Positions 55,811-63,752 of a stretch of DNA of 64,000 bases are shown here, one piece after another (position 1 is the stretch's first letter; each line of letters opens with the position of its first letter). The translations under genes were made by a program, and so were the position numbers. The notes beneath the pieces are model-generated. The model was not told the DNA's origin. It searched no databases and saw nothing but the letters and a program-made list of their open reading frames with translations. Origin of the DNA: Planctomycetaceae bacterium (GTDB lineage Bacteria; Planctomycetota; Planctomycetia; Planctomycetales; Planctomycetaceae); the NCBI GenBank assembly GCA_020638955.1, contig JACKHO010000002.1:806001-870000 (forward strand). The letters run 5' to 3'.

Positions 55811-56815
55811 CTACAGGGCAATCCCATGCCCCAGGAATAGCAGCAAAACGAACTCGAAAATCCCTGGCTTCGTGTCATCCCCCACTGTCGCCGTCACATC
55901 AACAACTCCCGGCGCGGCGAGTTTGATATCGGGGGTCAATTTCTCAGGCGGATTGATCCACACACTACTCACCAGTTTCACTGGCTCGTCCGCTTCAGTC
56001 AGGTAGCGCAGCCGAATATGCTTCTGCGTCTTGTCCACAGCGAACGTGAATCCGATGGCTTGAGGATCGGAAATACTATCCGTTGAGTCGACATTGAACG
56101 GGGTTGTCGGGTCGGTCTGGATGTGGTCACGGCTGAAATGACGCAAGCCCCAAACGGACGCCGAGAAGTCGACATGCTTCCACTCTGGAAGATCATTTGG
56201 AAACGCTCGGATTTCGCCATCTTTTGGTGCGGTTCTATGACGCACGATGGCCATCTCCAGACTTTCACGGTCTGTGGTCCAGAGCAGCACTTCCGGCGCG
56301 AGTCGCGTAATGTAAATCGTCCACGGAACTCCTTCAGCTTCCTCCTTGAGCAAAAGCACCTCGAAGCCAAGCACCTTCAGCATTTCATCAGCGGCAGCCT
56401 CACTGGCTTTGAGCGATTGCTGCAGCGATTCGTCTGCCCCCTCTTCGAACCGCAGCAAATGGCAACCGTCGTACGACATCAGTCCTAAGCCGCCCTTGAA
56501 CCGGAAATTGCGACTCCCTTCGACTGCGAGAACCACCTTGTGCTCCGCCATTCCCGTTTGAAGGGATTTGGGCAGCCACATTCCCTGACAGAGTGCACGT
56601 ATTGACGTTCCATATTGTTCAGAATCATTGAACTGCTTTCCAAGTTCAAAAGGGCCATTGGCCACTACTAAAGTCTCCGAGGTGGGAGGTAACCAAGCCA
56701 GCATTTCTTCGAGTTGCGGCGGTGGCCCCTGATTTGGCTCTGCGCCCGACGACAACTGCCACATCACAGACCAACAGCATACCACCAGCAGCCCCAGTAG
56801 TAATGTTGAACGCAT
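55811..56815 (-). CDS. Secreted protein of unknown function
   Basis: A 334-residue protein with a signal peptide (STLLLGLLVVCCWSVMWQLS). The ATG at 56815 has a strong AAGGAG 7 bases upstream. The mature part contains LAWLPPTSETLVVANGPFEL, KVVLAVEGSRNFR and a central YITRLAPEVLLWTTD, recalling planctomycete periplasmic proteins that score heme- or peptide-inhibitor-like models, but I cannot assign a family. The C-terminus ends in a hydrophobic segment (GIFEFVLLLFLGHGIAL) that may anchor it in the membrane. Confidence 0.6.
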   Translation of the reverse strand: MRSTLLLGLLVVCCWSVMWQLSSGAEPNQGPPPQLEEMLAWLPPTSETLVVANGPFELGKQFNDSEQYGTSIRALCQGMWLPKSLQTGMAEHKVVLAVEGSRNFRFKGGLGLMSYDGCHLLRFEEGADESLQQSLKASEAAADEMLKVLGFEVLLLKEEAEGVPWTIYITRLAPEVLLWTTDRESLEMAIVRHRTAPKDGEIRAFPNDLPEWKHVDFSASVWGLRHFSRDHIQTDPTTPFNVDSTDSISDPQAIGFTFAVDKTQKHIRLRYLTEADEPVKLVSSVWINPPEKLTPDIKLAAPGVVDVTATVGDDTKPGIFEFVLLLFLGHGIAL

Positions 56816-56877
56816 TTTGCATCTCCTTAACTGGATATCTTACTGCCTCAGCAAGTTGCTCTACGTCGGGTAATTTC

Positions 56878-57933
56878 TTAGCCCCCTTGCACGTTGGGAT
56901 TCACGTACCGCTCCAGCAGCACCTGACTGCAGAGCCGCACTTTGTCTTCATCTTGGATGCGTTTCACCACGCGGTGGTAGCTGTAAAGGACTTTGAACAA
57001 GTGCCCGAATGCGACCCAATAGCCGTTGGGGTTTTCGTCGACACTCCACGATTTGTTCCACCATCTCAAGTTCTGCTCGCTCTCCCAGAACTCTTTACTC
57101 ATAACGTCGTGCAGCGTGACCTGATGTTCGTCGAGCGGATGTTTTGCAGGATCAAACTCGGGCACCGGCTCCGCAATGTGTGCCTGCTGCCCCAACTGTC
57201 CGACCTTGGCCAGCTCTGGATAACCGAGTGACTCCAGCGTCATGAGCGCTTCGGTATGAGTGGTCATGTGCGTGAAGTTCGGACGCCGTACAGATGGCCG
57301 TCCCAACAGCGGTTCAAACCGGGCCAGACTGTCAAACAGGGCTTCCACCATGGCCTGCGAGTCGGGATAGTCCACTGGTTTTTTGGGCAGCACCGGCGTC
57401 TTCTTCGCGATGACTCCGTTGTGGCTGCATAACAGGTTGATGAGTTGCGGCCCTGCCATGTGGGGCACGTCGCGCAGTGCCCGTACGGAGAGTGCCGTGT
57501 AAATGACCGCATGACCATGCGCCCGTAATCCGCCATCGACGGCCGGCTGAAGCGACGTCGGTACCTTTTCAATTAGCTTTTCGTCTGCTTTGAGCTTTGG
57601 AAACGGCTCGAACTGCTTCGCGTGAATGTCGATGAGGGCATCCAGTTGTTTCTTGATGCCCGCGACTGTTGCGTCGCTGAGATTGTTTTCCCTGCACAAA
57701 TAATACCCAGCGAGCACGGCCGCGCCGAGGTGTGCATTGAACCAGCCCTGCGAGCGGGCCATACCTGTGAGTCCCTTTTCGAGGTATGACTCATCGAGGG
57801 CAGCTCTGCCCGTGTCGTCACTGAAAGCCGAACTGGTCGACAATCCCGGCAGAGCCAGTCCGCCAACAATGCCTGTGAACAGCGTGACAAACTCACGGCG
57901 TGCGAGTGTGGCAGAACTTGATGGGATACTCAT
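56878..57933 (-). CDS. Exported protein with Tat signal, unknown function
   Basis: A 351-residue protein beginning MSIPSSSATLARREFVTLFT, a twin-arginine-type signal followed by a hydrophobic stretch. The mature part is mostly helical, with QGWFNAHLGAAVLAGYYLCR, GGLRAHGHAVIYTALSVRAL and NFTHMTTHTEALMTLESLGY. It also has a notable spread of histidines, which might bind a cofactor. I do not recognise the family. The ATG at 57933 has AAGGA 7 bases upstream. That ribosome binding site lies inside one arm of a long hairpin (57934-57990). The gene follows nuoD on the same strand. Confidence 0.65.
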   Translation of the reverse strand: MSIPSSSATLARREFVTLFTGIVGGLALPGLSTSSAFSDDTGRAALDESYLEKGLTGMARSQGWFNAHLGAAVLAGYYLCRENNLSDATVAGIKKQLDALIDIHAKQFEPFPKLKADEKLIEKVPTSLQPAVDGGLRAHGHAVIYTALSVRALRDVPHMAGPQLINLLCSHNGVIAKKTPVLPKKPVDYPDSQAMVEALFDSLARFEPLLGRPSVRRPNFTHMTTHTEALMTLESLGYPELAKVGQLGQQAHIAEPVPEFDPAKHPLDEHQVTLHDVMSKEFWESEQNLRWWNKSWSVDENPNGYWVAFGHLFKVLYSYHRVVKRIQDEDKVRLCSQVLLERYVNPNVQGG

Positions 57934-57990
57934 TTGTGAATCCTTCTCTCTCAGGGAGACTACCCTGAGAGTCATCATAAGGATTCACAA
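57934..57990 (-). promoter_or_regulatory. 57-base hairpin covering the ribosome binding site of the gene at 57933
   Basis: The outer stem is a perfect 12 bp (57934-57945 with 57979-57990). The inner stem is a perfect 9 bp (57948-57956 with 57963-57971) with a 6-base loop. Read on the minus strand, the arm nearest the start codon contains the AAGGA ribosome binding site and abuts the ATG. No T-run follows, so it does not look like a nuoD terminator. It may mask translation initiation. Confidence 0.6.
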
Positions 57991-58044
57991 TGCCCCATCA
58001 TACAACTTTTGAGGCAACCACCGAAAATCGTCGCATCAACAGCG

Positions 58045-59292
58045 TTAGCGGTCGATTTCGCCCATCACAATGTCGAGCGAACCGACAATCGCGGGGATGT
58101 CAGCGAGGAGCACGCCTTCACAAAGTGGTGCGGTGACGGAGAGGTTGCAGAAGCAGGAGCTCTTGGCACGGGCACGCAGCGGTTCGGCCTGTCCATCACC
58201 CACAATGTAGAAACCCATTTGGCCGCGAGGGCACTCGGTTTCGAGGTAGGCTTCGTCGACAGGCAGCTTCGTGGTCATTTTGTAAGGCACCCGGTACTCG
58301 CCCTGGGCGGACGGATACTTCGCAATTCCCTGACGAACCAGTCGGATGGCCTGCACCACTTCCAGCATGCGGACGAAGAAGCGACACCAGTTATCGCCAA
58401 GGACCACTTCCTGCGGAATGTTGGTCATGCCCGTAAACGGAGCAACCGGGACGTCGAAGTCGTAGCCCTTGTACATCCGGGTGTAGATGTCTTCCCCATC
58501 GCGGCGGAGGTCGAAGTCGACACCACTTCCCCGCAGCACGGGGCCAGTGCATCCGTAGCTGATCGCCATATCGCGAGGCATAATTCCAATGCCAGCGGTC
58601 CGCTTAATGAAAATGGCGTTCTGAGTCAGCAGGGCGTGGTACTCAGTGATGCGGTGTTCCAACCAGTCGAGGAACATCAGGCATGCGTCGGTCCACTGCA
58701 GCTTCATGTTGGGATCGCGTTGCGTAAGCTGAGCCAGTCCCGGTGGAATGGTGATGACCCCTGGCAAGTCGTGCGTAGCACCACCAATCGTGATGTAACT
58801 GTACGTAAGCCGGGCACCACACACTTCTTCAAACAAGTCGAGGATGATTTCGCGCTCACGAAAGGCATACAGGAACGGGCTGAACGTTCCGAGGTCGAGC
58901 CCATACGCCCCCATGCCCACGAGGTGGCTGGCAATGCGGCCCATTTCAGAAATGATGAGCCGCAGGTTCATCGCTTTCTCGGGCACTTCCATGTCGAGTA
59001 ACTTCTCGAACGCCAGCGCCATGCCGAGGTTCATGTTCATCGCGGCGAGGTAGTCCATACGGTCGGTGTATGGAATCCACTGCGGCCCGGTAAGGTTTTC
59101 ACCAATCTTTTCCGCACAGCGGTGCAAGTAGCCCAGGTGCGGCGTGACTTCGTGAACGATTTCGCCGTCCGTCCGCAGCAACAAACGCAACACCCCGTGA
59201 GTAGACGGGTGCTGAGGTCCCATGTTCACCAGCATTTCATCTGTGCGAACATCGAACTCGATAATGCGGGGATCTTCCTGGACGATCGACAT
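58045..59292 (-). CDS. nuoD: NADH-quinone oxidoreductase subunit D
   Basis: The 49 kDa-type subunit of complex I, a peripheral-arm protein that helps form the quinone site. Motifs are MLVNMGPQHPSTHGVLRL, VTPHLGYLHRCAEK (Cys where Gly is common), RIISEMGRIASHLVG-type sequence (here LIISEMGRIASHLVGMG), and PRGQMGFYIVGDG; the C-terminus is CFCNLSVTAPLCEGVLLADI followed by VGSLDIVMGEIDR. At 415 residues it is full length. In the nuo cluster it follows nuoC after 144 bases. The NuoC-NuoD fusion of E. coli is not present here. Confidence 0.97.
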   Translation of the reverse strand: MSIVQEDPRIIEFDVRTDEMLVNMGPQHPSTHGVLRLLLRTDGEIVHEVTPHLGYLHRCAEKIGENLTGPQWIPYTDRMDYLAAMNMNLGMALAFEKLLDMEVPEKAMNLRLIISEMGRIASHLVGMGAYGLDLGTFSPFLYAFREREIILDLFEEVCGARLTYSYITIGGATHDLPGVITIPPGLAQLTQRDPNMKLQWTDACLMFLDWLEHRITEYHALLTQNAIFIKRTAGIGIMPRDMAISYGCTGPVLRGSGVDFDLRRDGEDIYTRMYKGYDFDVPVAPFTGMTNIPQEVVLGDNWCRFFVRMLEVVQAIRLVRQGIAKYPSAQGEYRVPYKMTTKLPVDEAYLETECPRGQMGFYIVGDGQAEPLRARAKSSCFCNLSVTAPLCEGVLLADIPAIVGSLDIVMGEIDR

Positions 59293-59436
59293 GGCTTCGA
59301 ATTCTTAACTGGACCCTGAGTCGCAATTCGGTTTGTGTTTGGCCCTGTCGGGCAAATGACTCAGTGTTGCTCTCGTTATCTCAATGACCTTGAAAACTCA
59401 TTCTGTCACGCGGCCGCCATACCAGCGTGAATCTCA

Positions 59437-59970
59437 CTACAAGTTTCGAACCCCGTGGTATTCTTCGGGGAACTCGTAGTCCTTCCGCAACGCGTGACCT
59501 TCCCAGTCGTCGGGACAGAGAATACGCAGGAGGTTGGGATGCCCCGTGAAGTTTACTCCAACCAAATCGTACGCTTCGCGTTCGTGCCAGTCGGCAATAC
59601 CCCAGACACTGCTTACCGAAGGAACTTCCGGCAGTGTTTTTGACGCGGCATCTTTCCAGCGAGGGACGCGAACCTTGATGACAATGCGATGCTTTACGTC
59701 AAAGCTGTACAGGTGGTAGACGACCGCCAGCCCTTCTTCGTAGGGAAACTTCTTGGCGAGCTTTTCGTCTGGCTCCAGATAATCAACGGCAGTCAAGTCG
59801 TTGAGCGAATCGAACCGCAGCCGGCTGTCAGATTTGAGGAATGCAGCCACGTCGGCAATTCGGTTGGCGGCGACTTCAATCCAGGGATCCTTCGATTCCG
59901 TGTTGAGACCCGTAATGGCATCGGCACCAAACTGCTCCGTCAGAATGCCGTGAATTTCCGTAGCGTTCAT
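59437..59970 (-). CDS. nuoC: NADH-quinone oxidoreductase subunit C
   Basis: The 30 kDa-type peripheral subunit of complex I, 177 residues. Characteristic segments are LAVVYHLYSFDVKHRIVIKV, PSVSSVWGIADWHEREAYDL, NLLRILCPDDWEGHALRKDY and PEEYHGVRNL. It lies 57 bases downstream of nuoA, a gap far too small to contain the nuoB gene that usually separates nuoA and nuoC. It is transcribed towards nuoD. The start MNATEIHGIL is the only sensible one. Confidence 0.95.
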   Translation of the reverse strand: MNATEIHGILTEQFGADAITGLNTESKDPWIEVAANRIADVAAFLKSDSRLRFDSLNDLTAVDYLEPDEKLAKKFPYEEGLAVVYHLYSFDVKHRIVIKVRVPRWKDAASKTLPEVPSVSSVWGIADWHEREAYDLVGVNFTGHPNLLRILCPDDWEGHALRKDYEFPEEYHGVRNL

Positions 59971-60027
59971 GAATTCAATTCGTCAGTAATGAGCAGACTC
60001 AGGAAGAGACGGGATGCAGTTCGCCAA

Positions 60028-60570
60028 CTAAGCCGACGCTTTGCTGGCAGCCTCACGGGCGTTCTTTTTTTCTTGAATCAGCGAGCGGACCCAGTCCAAA
60101 TCTCCCCGCTTCCAGACGTAGGCAAAGCCCACCATGAGAACGGCAAAGAAGACCAGAATATCGCCGAAGCCCGTCCACGCCATTTGCAGTGCATCGGACG
60201 CGGAGAGCATTGTTTCCTGAGTTGTCGTTCCTGGCAGCAAATCGAACAGTCGATCAGTCAGGTTCATGCGAGCCGCATCACTGAGACGTGGATCGGCCAA
60301 CTGGGTGGCACCACCGAAAATCGTCGCCCACGGGAAGAAGAACGCAACTTCCACATCGAAAATAATGAACAGCAGCGCGACGACATAGAACCGAATGTCG
60401 AACTGCACGTAACTGGAACCAATTGTCGGTTCACCGCACTCGTATGTGGCAACCTTCTCGGGTGTAGGCGAGTCGGGCCGGACAAACTGTCCAATGAGCA
60501 GCGGCAGCAACACAAATGCTACCGAACCGGCGATGATGAAAATCAGAAAGTGCAGTGCTAAGTCAAACAT
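60028..60570 (-). CDS. nuoA: NADH-quinone oxidoreductase subunit A with an internal insertion
   Basis: A small membrane subunit of complex I with three helices. The first (FLIFIIAGSVAFVLLPLLIG), the conserved loop YECGEPTIGSSYVQFDIRFY, the second (LLFIIFDVEVAFFFPWA) and the third (FGDILVFFAVLMVGFAYVWK) are clear. Between helices two and three there is an extra stretch of about 45 residues (86-130, including PRLSDAARMNLTDRLFDLLP). Typical NuoA proteins are 120-147 residues; this one has 180. The tail is basic and Ala-rich. It lies 48 bases after nuoI. Confidence 0.93.
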   Translation of the reverse strand: MFDLALHFLIFIIAGSVAFVLLPLLIGQFVRPDSPTPEKVATYECGEPTIGSSYVQFDIRFYVVALLFIIFDVEVAFFFPWATIFGGATQLADPRLSDAARMNLTDRLFDLLPGTTTQETMLSASDALQMAWTGFGDILVFFAVLMVGFAYVWKRGDLDWVRSLIQEKKNAREAASKASA

Positions 60571-60618
60571 GTCGCTCTTTCGAGAACCGGACTCACAAAA
60601 TCAAATGTTCCGAGGGAT

Positions 60619-61170
60619 CTACTTTGCCGCGTCTTCAAATTCGAAAGGACTTGGCTCGCCCTTAATCCAGACGGGCTCGTACAACACCTTCGATTCCGAA
60701 ACGGCGGTGGGATTAAGAGTCGACTGTCCCCAGGCCACAGGCAATGGCAGCTTGGCGTAGTCAACAATGCAACCATCGCGGCTGAAACCACTCAGGTCGT
60801 GATTCGATCCCATAAAAATGCAGTCGACCGGGCAGGGCTCAACACACAAGGCGCAAAACATGCACTTCGTGTAATCAATGGTGAACCCATCGATGCGAAA
60901 CCCCTTGCCGACTTTGCTCTTTTGCTTGTCGATGTAAATGCAGTCAACCGGGCAAGCCCCCGCACACTTTTCGCACCCAATGCAAGTCGTCAAATCAAAA
61001 CGATGGAAACCACGATACCGGGCCTTCACCGGAACAGGTTGCTCCGGGTAGACGTAAGTGTCGGTGAACGTCCGTCGCTGGTATGTCTTGCACATAGTGA
61101 GTGCCGTCACCCACATCCCGCTGAGGACGGTGGTTACGGCAAGCCAAATGTTGCGAAACCAGTTGTACAT
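60619..61170 (-). CDS. nuoI: NADH-quinone oxidoreductase subunit I
   Basis: The 23 kDa-type subunit carrying two [4Fe-4S] clusters that pass electrons towards quinone. The cysteine motifs are [15 protein letters not shown] and [15 protein letters not shown], with 4Fe-4S ligation expected for each. The N-terminus has a hydrophobic helix ([18 protein letters not shown]) that attaches it to the membrane arm. Length 183 is normal. It is the first recognised nuo gene of the cluster; a small membrane protein gene lies just upstream. nuoG/H and nuoJ, which usually flank nuoI, are absent. Confidence 0.96.
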   Translation of the reverse strand: MYNWFRNIWLAVTTVLSGMWVTALTMCKTYQRRTFTDTYVYPEQPVPVKARYRGFHRFDLTTCIGCEKCAGACPVDCIYIDKQKSKVGKGFRIDGFTIDYTKCMFCALCVEPCPVDCIFMGSNHDLSGFSRDGCIVDYAKLPLPVAWGQSTLNPTAVSESKVLYEPVWIKGEPSPFEFEDAAK

Positions 61171-61326
61171 TGACTGTCGCTTTCAGTTGCTGGTGCACGG
61201 AGACAGAGTCGGCAATCGCCCCAAGATTATAGGCCGAACACATGATGTCGCAACGCACTCGGACACCGGCTGGAGCCCATTCCCGCTGCCGGGAACCTGT
61301 TTGGGGGGAGAGGTAAAACCTAACAA

Positions 61327-61533
61327 CTAACGCCGTTTCGCCGCCCGGCTGAGGTACATCCAGCCCAGCCCGCAAACCGCTGCGACGCCAACAATTGGCA
61401 ACACATGAACTGGCTCGGTCGTGTAGTGTGCCACCCCCGTGGACTCGCCTGAACCGTGCCCGGAATGCGCCATGACCACGCCCGATGCGGCGACAAGCAA
61501 GAAAAGACCCCACAAACCGCGTACGGTACCCAT
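61327..61533 (-). CDS. Small His-rich membrane protein upstream of nuoI
   Basis: A 68-residue protein with a signal-like N-terminus (LWGLFLLVAASGVVMA), a short His/Gly-rich middle (HSGHGSGESTGVAHYTTEPV) and a C-terminal transmembrane segment (LPIVGVAAVCGLGWMYL) ending in basic residues. The HSGHG and HVL pattern recalls HupE/UreJ-like proteins in outline only. It lies 156 bases upstream of nuoI on the same strand. An overlapping frame exists, but this one has a sensible protein design. Function unknown. Confidence 0.5.
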   Translation of the reverse strand: MGTVRGLWGLFLLVAASGVVMAHSGHGSGESTGVAHYTTEPVHVLPIVGVAAVCGLGWMYLSRAAKRR

Positions 61534-61577
61534 ACGACCACTCTGCTTTCAACAAATGAGTTCCGATGAAAAACGAC

Positions 61578-62195
61578 TCAGATGACGGGCAGACTGGCAA
61601 AGTTCTCCAACAGTTTCAATCCCACACGTTGACTCTTTTCGGGGTGAAACTGAGTTGCGAACAAATTGCCCTGGGCGATGATCGAAACAAAGGACTGCGT
61701 GCCATGCATTGTTCGCGTGGCGACGACCGCTTCATCCTGTGGGACGACATGGTAACTGTGCACGAAGTACACGTAATCACCATTCGAGATACCGCTCAGC
61801 AACGGATTGTCATGCACGATTTCGAGTGCGTTCCAGCCCATGTGCGGAATTTTGAGCTGCGGTTCTGCCTGAAATCGACGAACTTCGCCGGAAACCAGCC
61901 CGAGTCCTTCAAACTCCCCATCTTCGTAGCTGACATCGAAGAGCAGTTGCATGCCGAGGCAAATCCCTAACATGGGGCGGTTCGCCGCCACGTGATCACG
62001 AATGAGTTGCTCCCAGCCCTTAGATTTCAAGTCGTGGATTGCGTCACGAAATGCGCCAACCCCGGGGAGAATAAGTTTTTCGACTCCTGCCAGCTCTGTC
62101 GGTGAGTGTCCCAGAACGGCCTCAACGCCGAGGCGTTCAAAGGCCTTCTGAACGCTTCTCAGGTTCCCCATGCCGTAGTCAATGATGCCAATCAT
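61578..62195 (-). CDS. hisH: Imidazole glycerol phosphate synthase, glutaminase subunit HisH
   Basis: Releases ammonia from glutamine for HisF in histidine synthesis, in the cytoplasm. The class I amidotransferase triad is visible: Cys79 in [12 protein letters not shown], and the His and Glu of QFHPEKSQ. Other landmarks are [29 protein letters not shown] and [10 protein letters not shown]. The ATG at 62195 (MIGIIDYG) is the normal start; the frame opens at a TTG at 62204. Length is 205. No other his gene is adjacent, so the pathway is scattered. Confidence 0.97.
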   Translation of the reverse strand: MIGIIDYGMGNLRSVQKAFERLGVEAVLGHSPTELAGVEKLILPGVGAFRDAIHDLKSKGWEQLIRDHVAANRPMLGICLGMQLLFDVSYEDGEFEGLGLVSGEVRRFQAEPQLKIPHMGWNALEIVHDNPLLSGISNGDYVYFVHSYHVVPQDEAVVATRTMHGTQSFVSIIAQGNLFATQFHPEKSQRVGLKLLENFASLPVI

Positions 62196-62244
62196 AACGC
62201 ACAATCCTGGACACCGTCTGCGAGTTCACCCACGCCAGTACCCT

Positions 62245-62287
62245 AAAAGAAAAAGGCCAGGTATCCTGACAACAAGGATACCCGGCC
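62245..62287 (-). terminator. Rho-independent terminator after the acidic-protein gene
   Basis: On the minus strand an 8 bp stem, one mismatch and 4 further base pairs (62255-62266 with 62276-62287) is followed by TTTTTCTTTT. It begins 23 bases after the stop of the acidic-protein gene. Confidence 0.85.
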
Positions 62288-62309
62288 TGAATTCAAACAA
62301 GAAGAAACA

Positions 62310-62615
62310 CTACATTTCTTCTTCAACGTCCTCATCTTCATCTGCAAATTCGTCGGACGCCAAATCCATCAGGCCGTCGGTCGGGCCATGATCGTAGCAG
62401 TCGCCATCATGCCACAGAGGCACACCGGCAGCGTACCGGGCAGCCAGCATCCGAACCTTCTCTTCGGAACCTGGCTTGGCACCAGTTGAGTCCAGGGGAT
62501 CAACTCCCAATGCAGCGAAATCCTCAATATCGAACTCGCCCTCAGCTTCATCGAAGCTGACTTCTGTCCCGATTGCGAGATCGAGGTCCGGATTCACGTC
62601 AAAACTAAGATCCAT
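62310..62615 (-). CDS. Small acidic protein of unknown function
   Basis: A 101-residue highly acidic protein. It is rich in Asp and Glu throughout (EVSFDEAEGEFDIEDFAALG, ending EFADEDEDVEEEM) with only a few basic residues. The middle has PGSEEKVRMLAARYAAGVPL followed by WHDGDCYDHGPT, where Cys, His and Asp residues might bind metal. A planctomycete-type terminator follows. I do not recognise a family. No signal peptide is present, so it is presumably cytoplasmic. Confidence 0.65.
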   Translation of the reverse strand: MDLSFDVNPDLDLAIGTEVSFDEAEGEFDIEDFAALGVDPLDSTGAKPGSEEKVRMLAARYAAGVPLWHDGDCYDHGPTDGLMDLASDEFADEDEDVEEEM

Positions 62616-63016
62616 ACGTATTCTCTCCCCAGTGGTCTTTACCTGAGCCAGTCTATTCGTGCTTGGTAGGACAACGCACCTTTATCGACGTACCATCTCT
62701 TACCACATGCATCAAAGTCCATTGAAACTTCCACCTCAGAAGAGGCTCTTGACGATCAGTTTTTCTCAATCAAGGTTGCCAGCCGAATCCGTTCGGAGCG
62801 AGAAAGCCGTAGTAACTGACAAAAGGTGGAAGACAAGCGGTAACGAGTGACTAACTTCACTGAGGAAGATTTTCGTCGCAAGCGACCGAATGTCAACAAA
62901 AAAATGCCAGCTCCAGCAACTTTCGGCCTGAGTCTGGTAGACACCCCGCACTCCCCGCCTGTTCGCGGGATTTTATCGGCCCGTCATCTTCCCAAATTTC
63001 CCAGAAATCCACGGCA
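62616..63016 (-). other. Intergenic region, no gene recognised
   Basis: A 401-base gap between the acidic-protein gene and the HExxH gene, both on the minus strand. Short frames exist on both strands but none has a start signal or protein-like composition. No RNA or repeat was seen. Confidence 0.45.
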
Positions 63017-63619
63017 TCAGGCCGTTTTTGAGTCTTTAACGGGAATCAGTTTGGGGATGGGAATTTGCATTCCCATAATTGCACCGTGCGACTGCGACAG
63101 AGAAGTAAAGTCGACCTCAAGAAATCGATACAGCTCGGGCGGGGGATTCATTGCGAGGTATTCCCGGGCGTAAATCTCCATTTGCAGGTCGTACTCTTTC
63201 TGACTGTGCGAATGGACGTGGTAGCGACCACCAAATCGCCGAATGTCACCATCGAACTCACCGCTGATGTGATACAGCTCGTGTAAAATAGTGACAAACT
63301 TCTCTTTGAACGACTGATTCAGAAACCGGGGAAGCACAAACGTGAGTATGTAGAGCATTTCCCGACCACCCACATACACCCGCTGCACCGTGTACCGAGT
63401 CTGATTTCTCACGCCAAACAGCGATCCATTTTCAAAACGCAGCGGGGTGAGCTTTGCCTGCAGGCCATGCAGAGCCTTCGTGCGGGCCTGAGAGAAGCAG
63501 ACAGCGACACGGGCCATGTCAATATGCTGAAATGCTTCATGCCGAGTCGTAATGTCGTCGCAAAGTCGCAGCATTTGACTCGAAAAATCGAATCCTGCAT
63601 TGCCACGCCGACGTGCCAT
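63017..63619 (-). CDS. HExxH putative metallopeptidase-like protein
   Basis: A 200-residue protein with a zinc-protease-like motif: HELYH at 113-117 in VTILHELYHISGEFDGD. Further potential metal ligands follow (YHVHSHSQKEYD, histidines near 134-138). The N-terminal half is soluble (RRRGNAGFDFSSQMLRLCDD). No signal peptide is present. The ATG at 63619 has AAGGAAA 6 bases upstream, and the open frame beyond it is a shadow of rplQ. The family is not recognised with certainty; it resembles small SprT- or phage-type metallopeptidases. It follows rplQ after a terminator. Confidence 0.6.
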   Translation of the reverse strand: MARRRGNAGFDFSSQMLRLCDDITTRHEAFQHIDMARVAVCFSQARTKALHGLQAKLTPLRFENGSLFGVRNQTRYTVQRVYVGGREMLYILTFVLPRFLNQSFKEKFVTILHELYHISGEFDGDIRRFGGRYHVHSHSQKEYDLQMEIYAREYLAMNPPPELYRFLEVDFTSLSQSHGAIMGMQIPIPKLIPVKDSKTA

Positions 63620-63638
63620 GGGAGTTTCCTTTCTCCAC

Positions 63639-63666
63639 GAAAAAAGCCAGAGGTATCCCCCTGGCT
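63639..63666 (-). terminator. Rho-independent terminator after rplQ
   Basis: On the minus strand a 9 bp stem containing one G-U pair (63645-63653 with 63658-63666), a 4-base loop and then TTTTTTCG. It ends the ribosomal-protein transcript before the HExxH gene. Confidence 0.8.
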
Positions 63667-63752
63667 CTTCAGCGTTACCCGACAGCCGCGAATTCCATCG
63701 CAGCAGTCTTCCGGGCACTCCAGTATGCAATTTTGACAAAAAGTCGTAAAGA

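Noticed and set aside
58009..59001. 330-codon plus-strand ORF opposite nuoD
   Set aside because: Antisense shadow of nuoD; composition is that of reversed coding sequence.
59971..60027. Hidden nuoB between nuoA and nuoC
   Set aside because: The gap is 57 bases and contains no NuoB-like cysteine motif in any frame.
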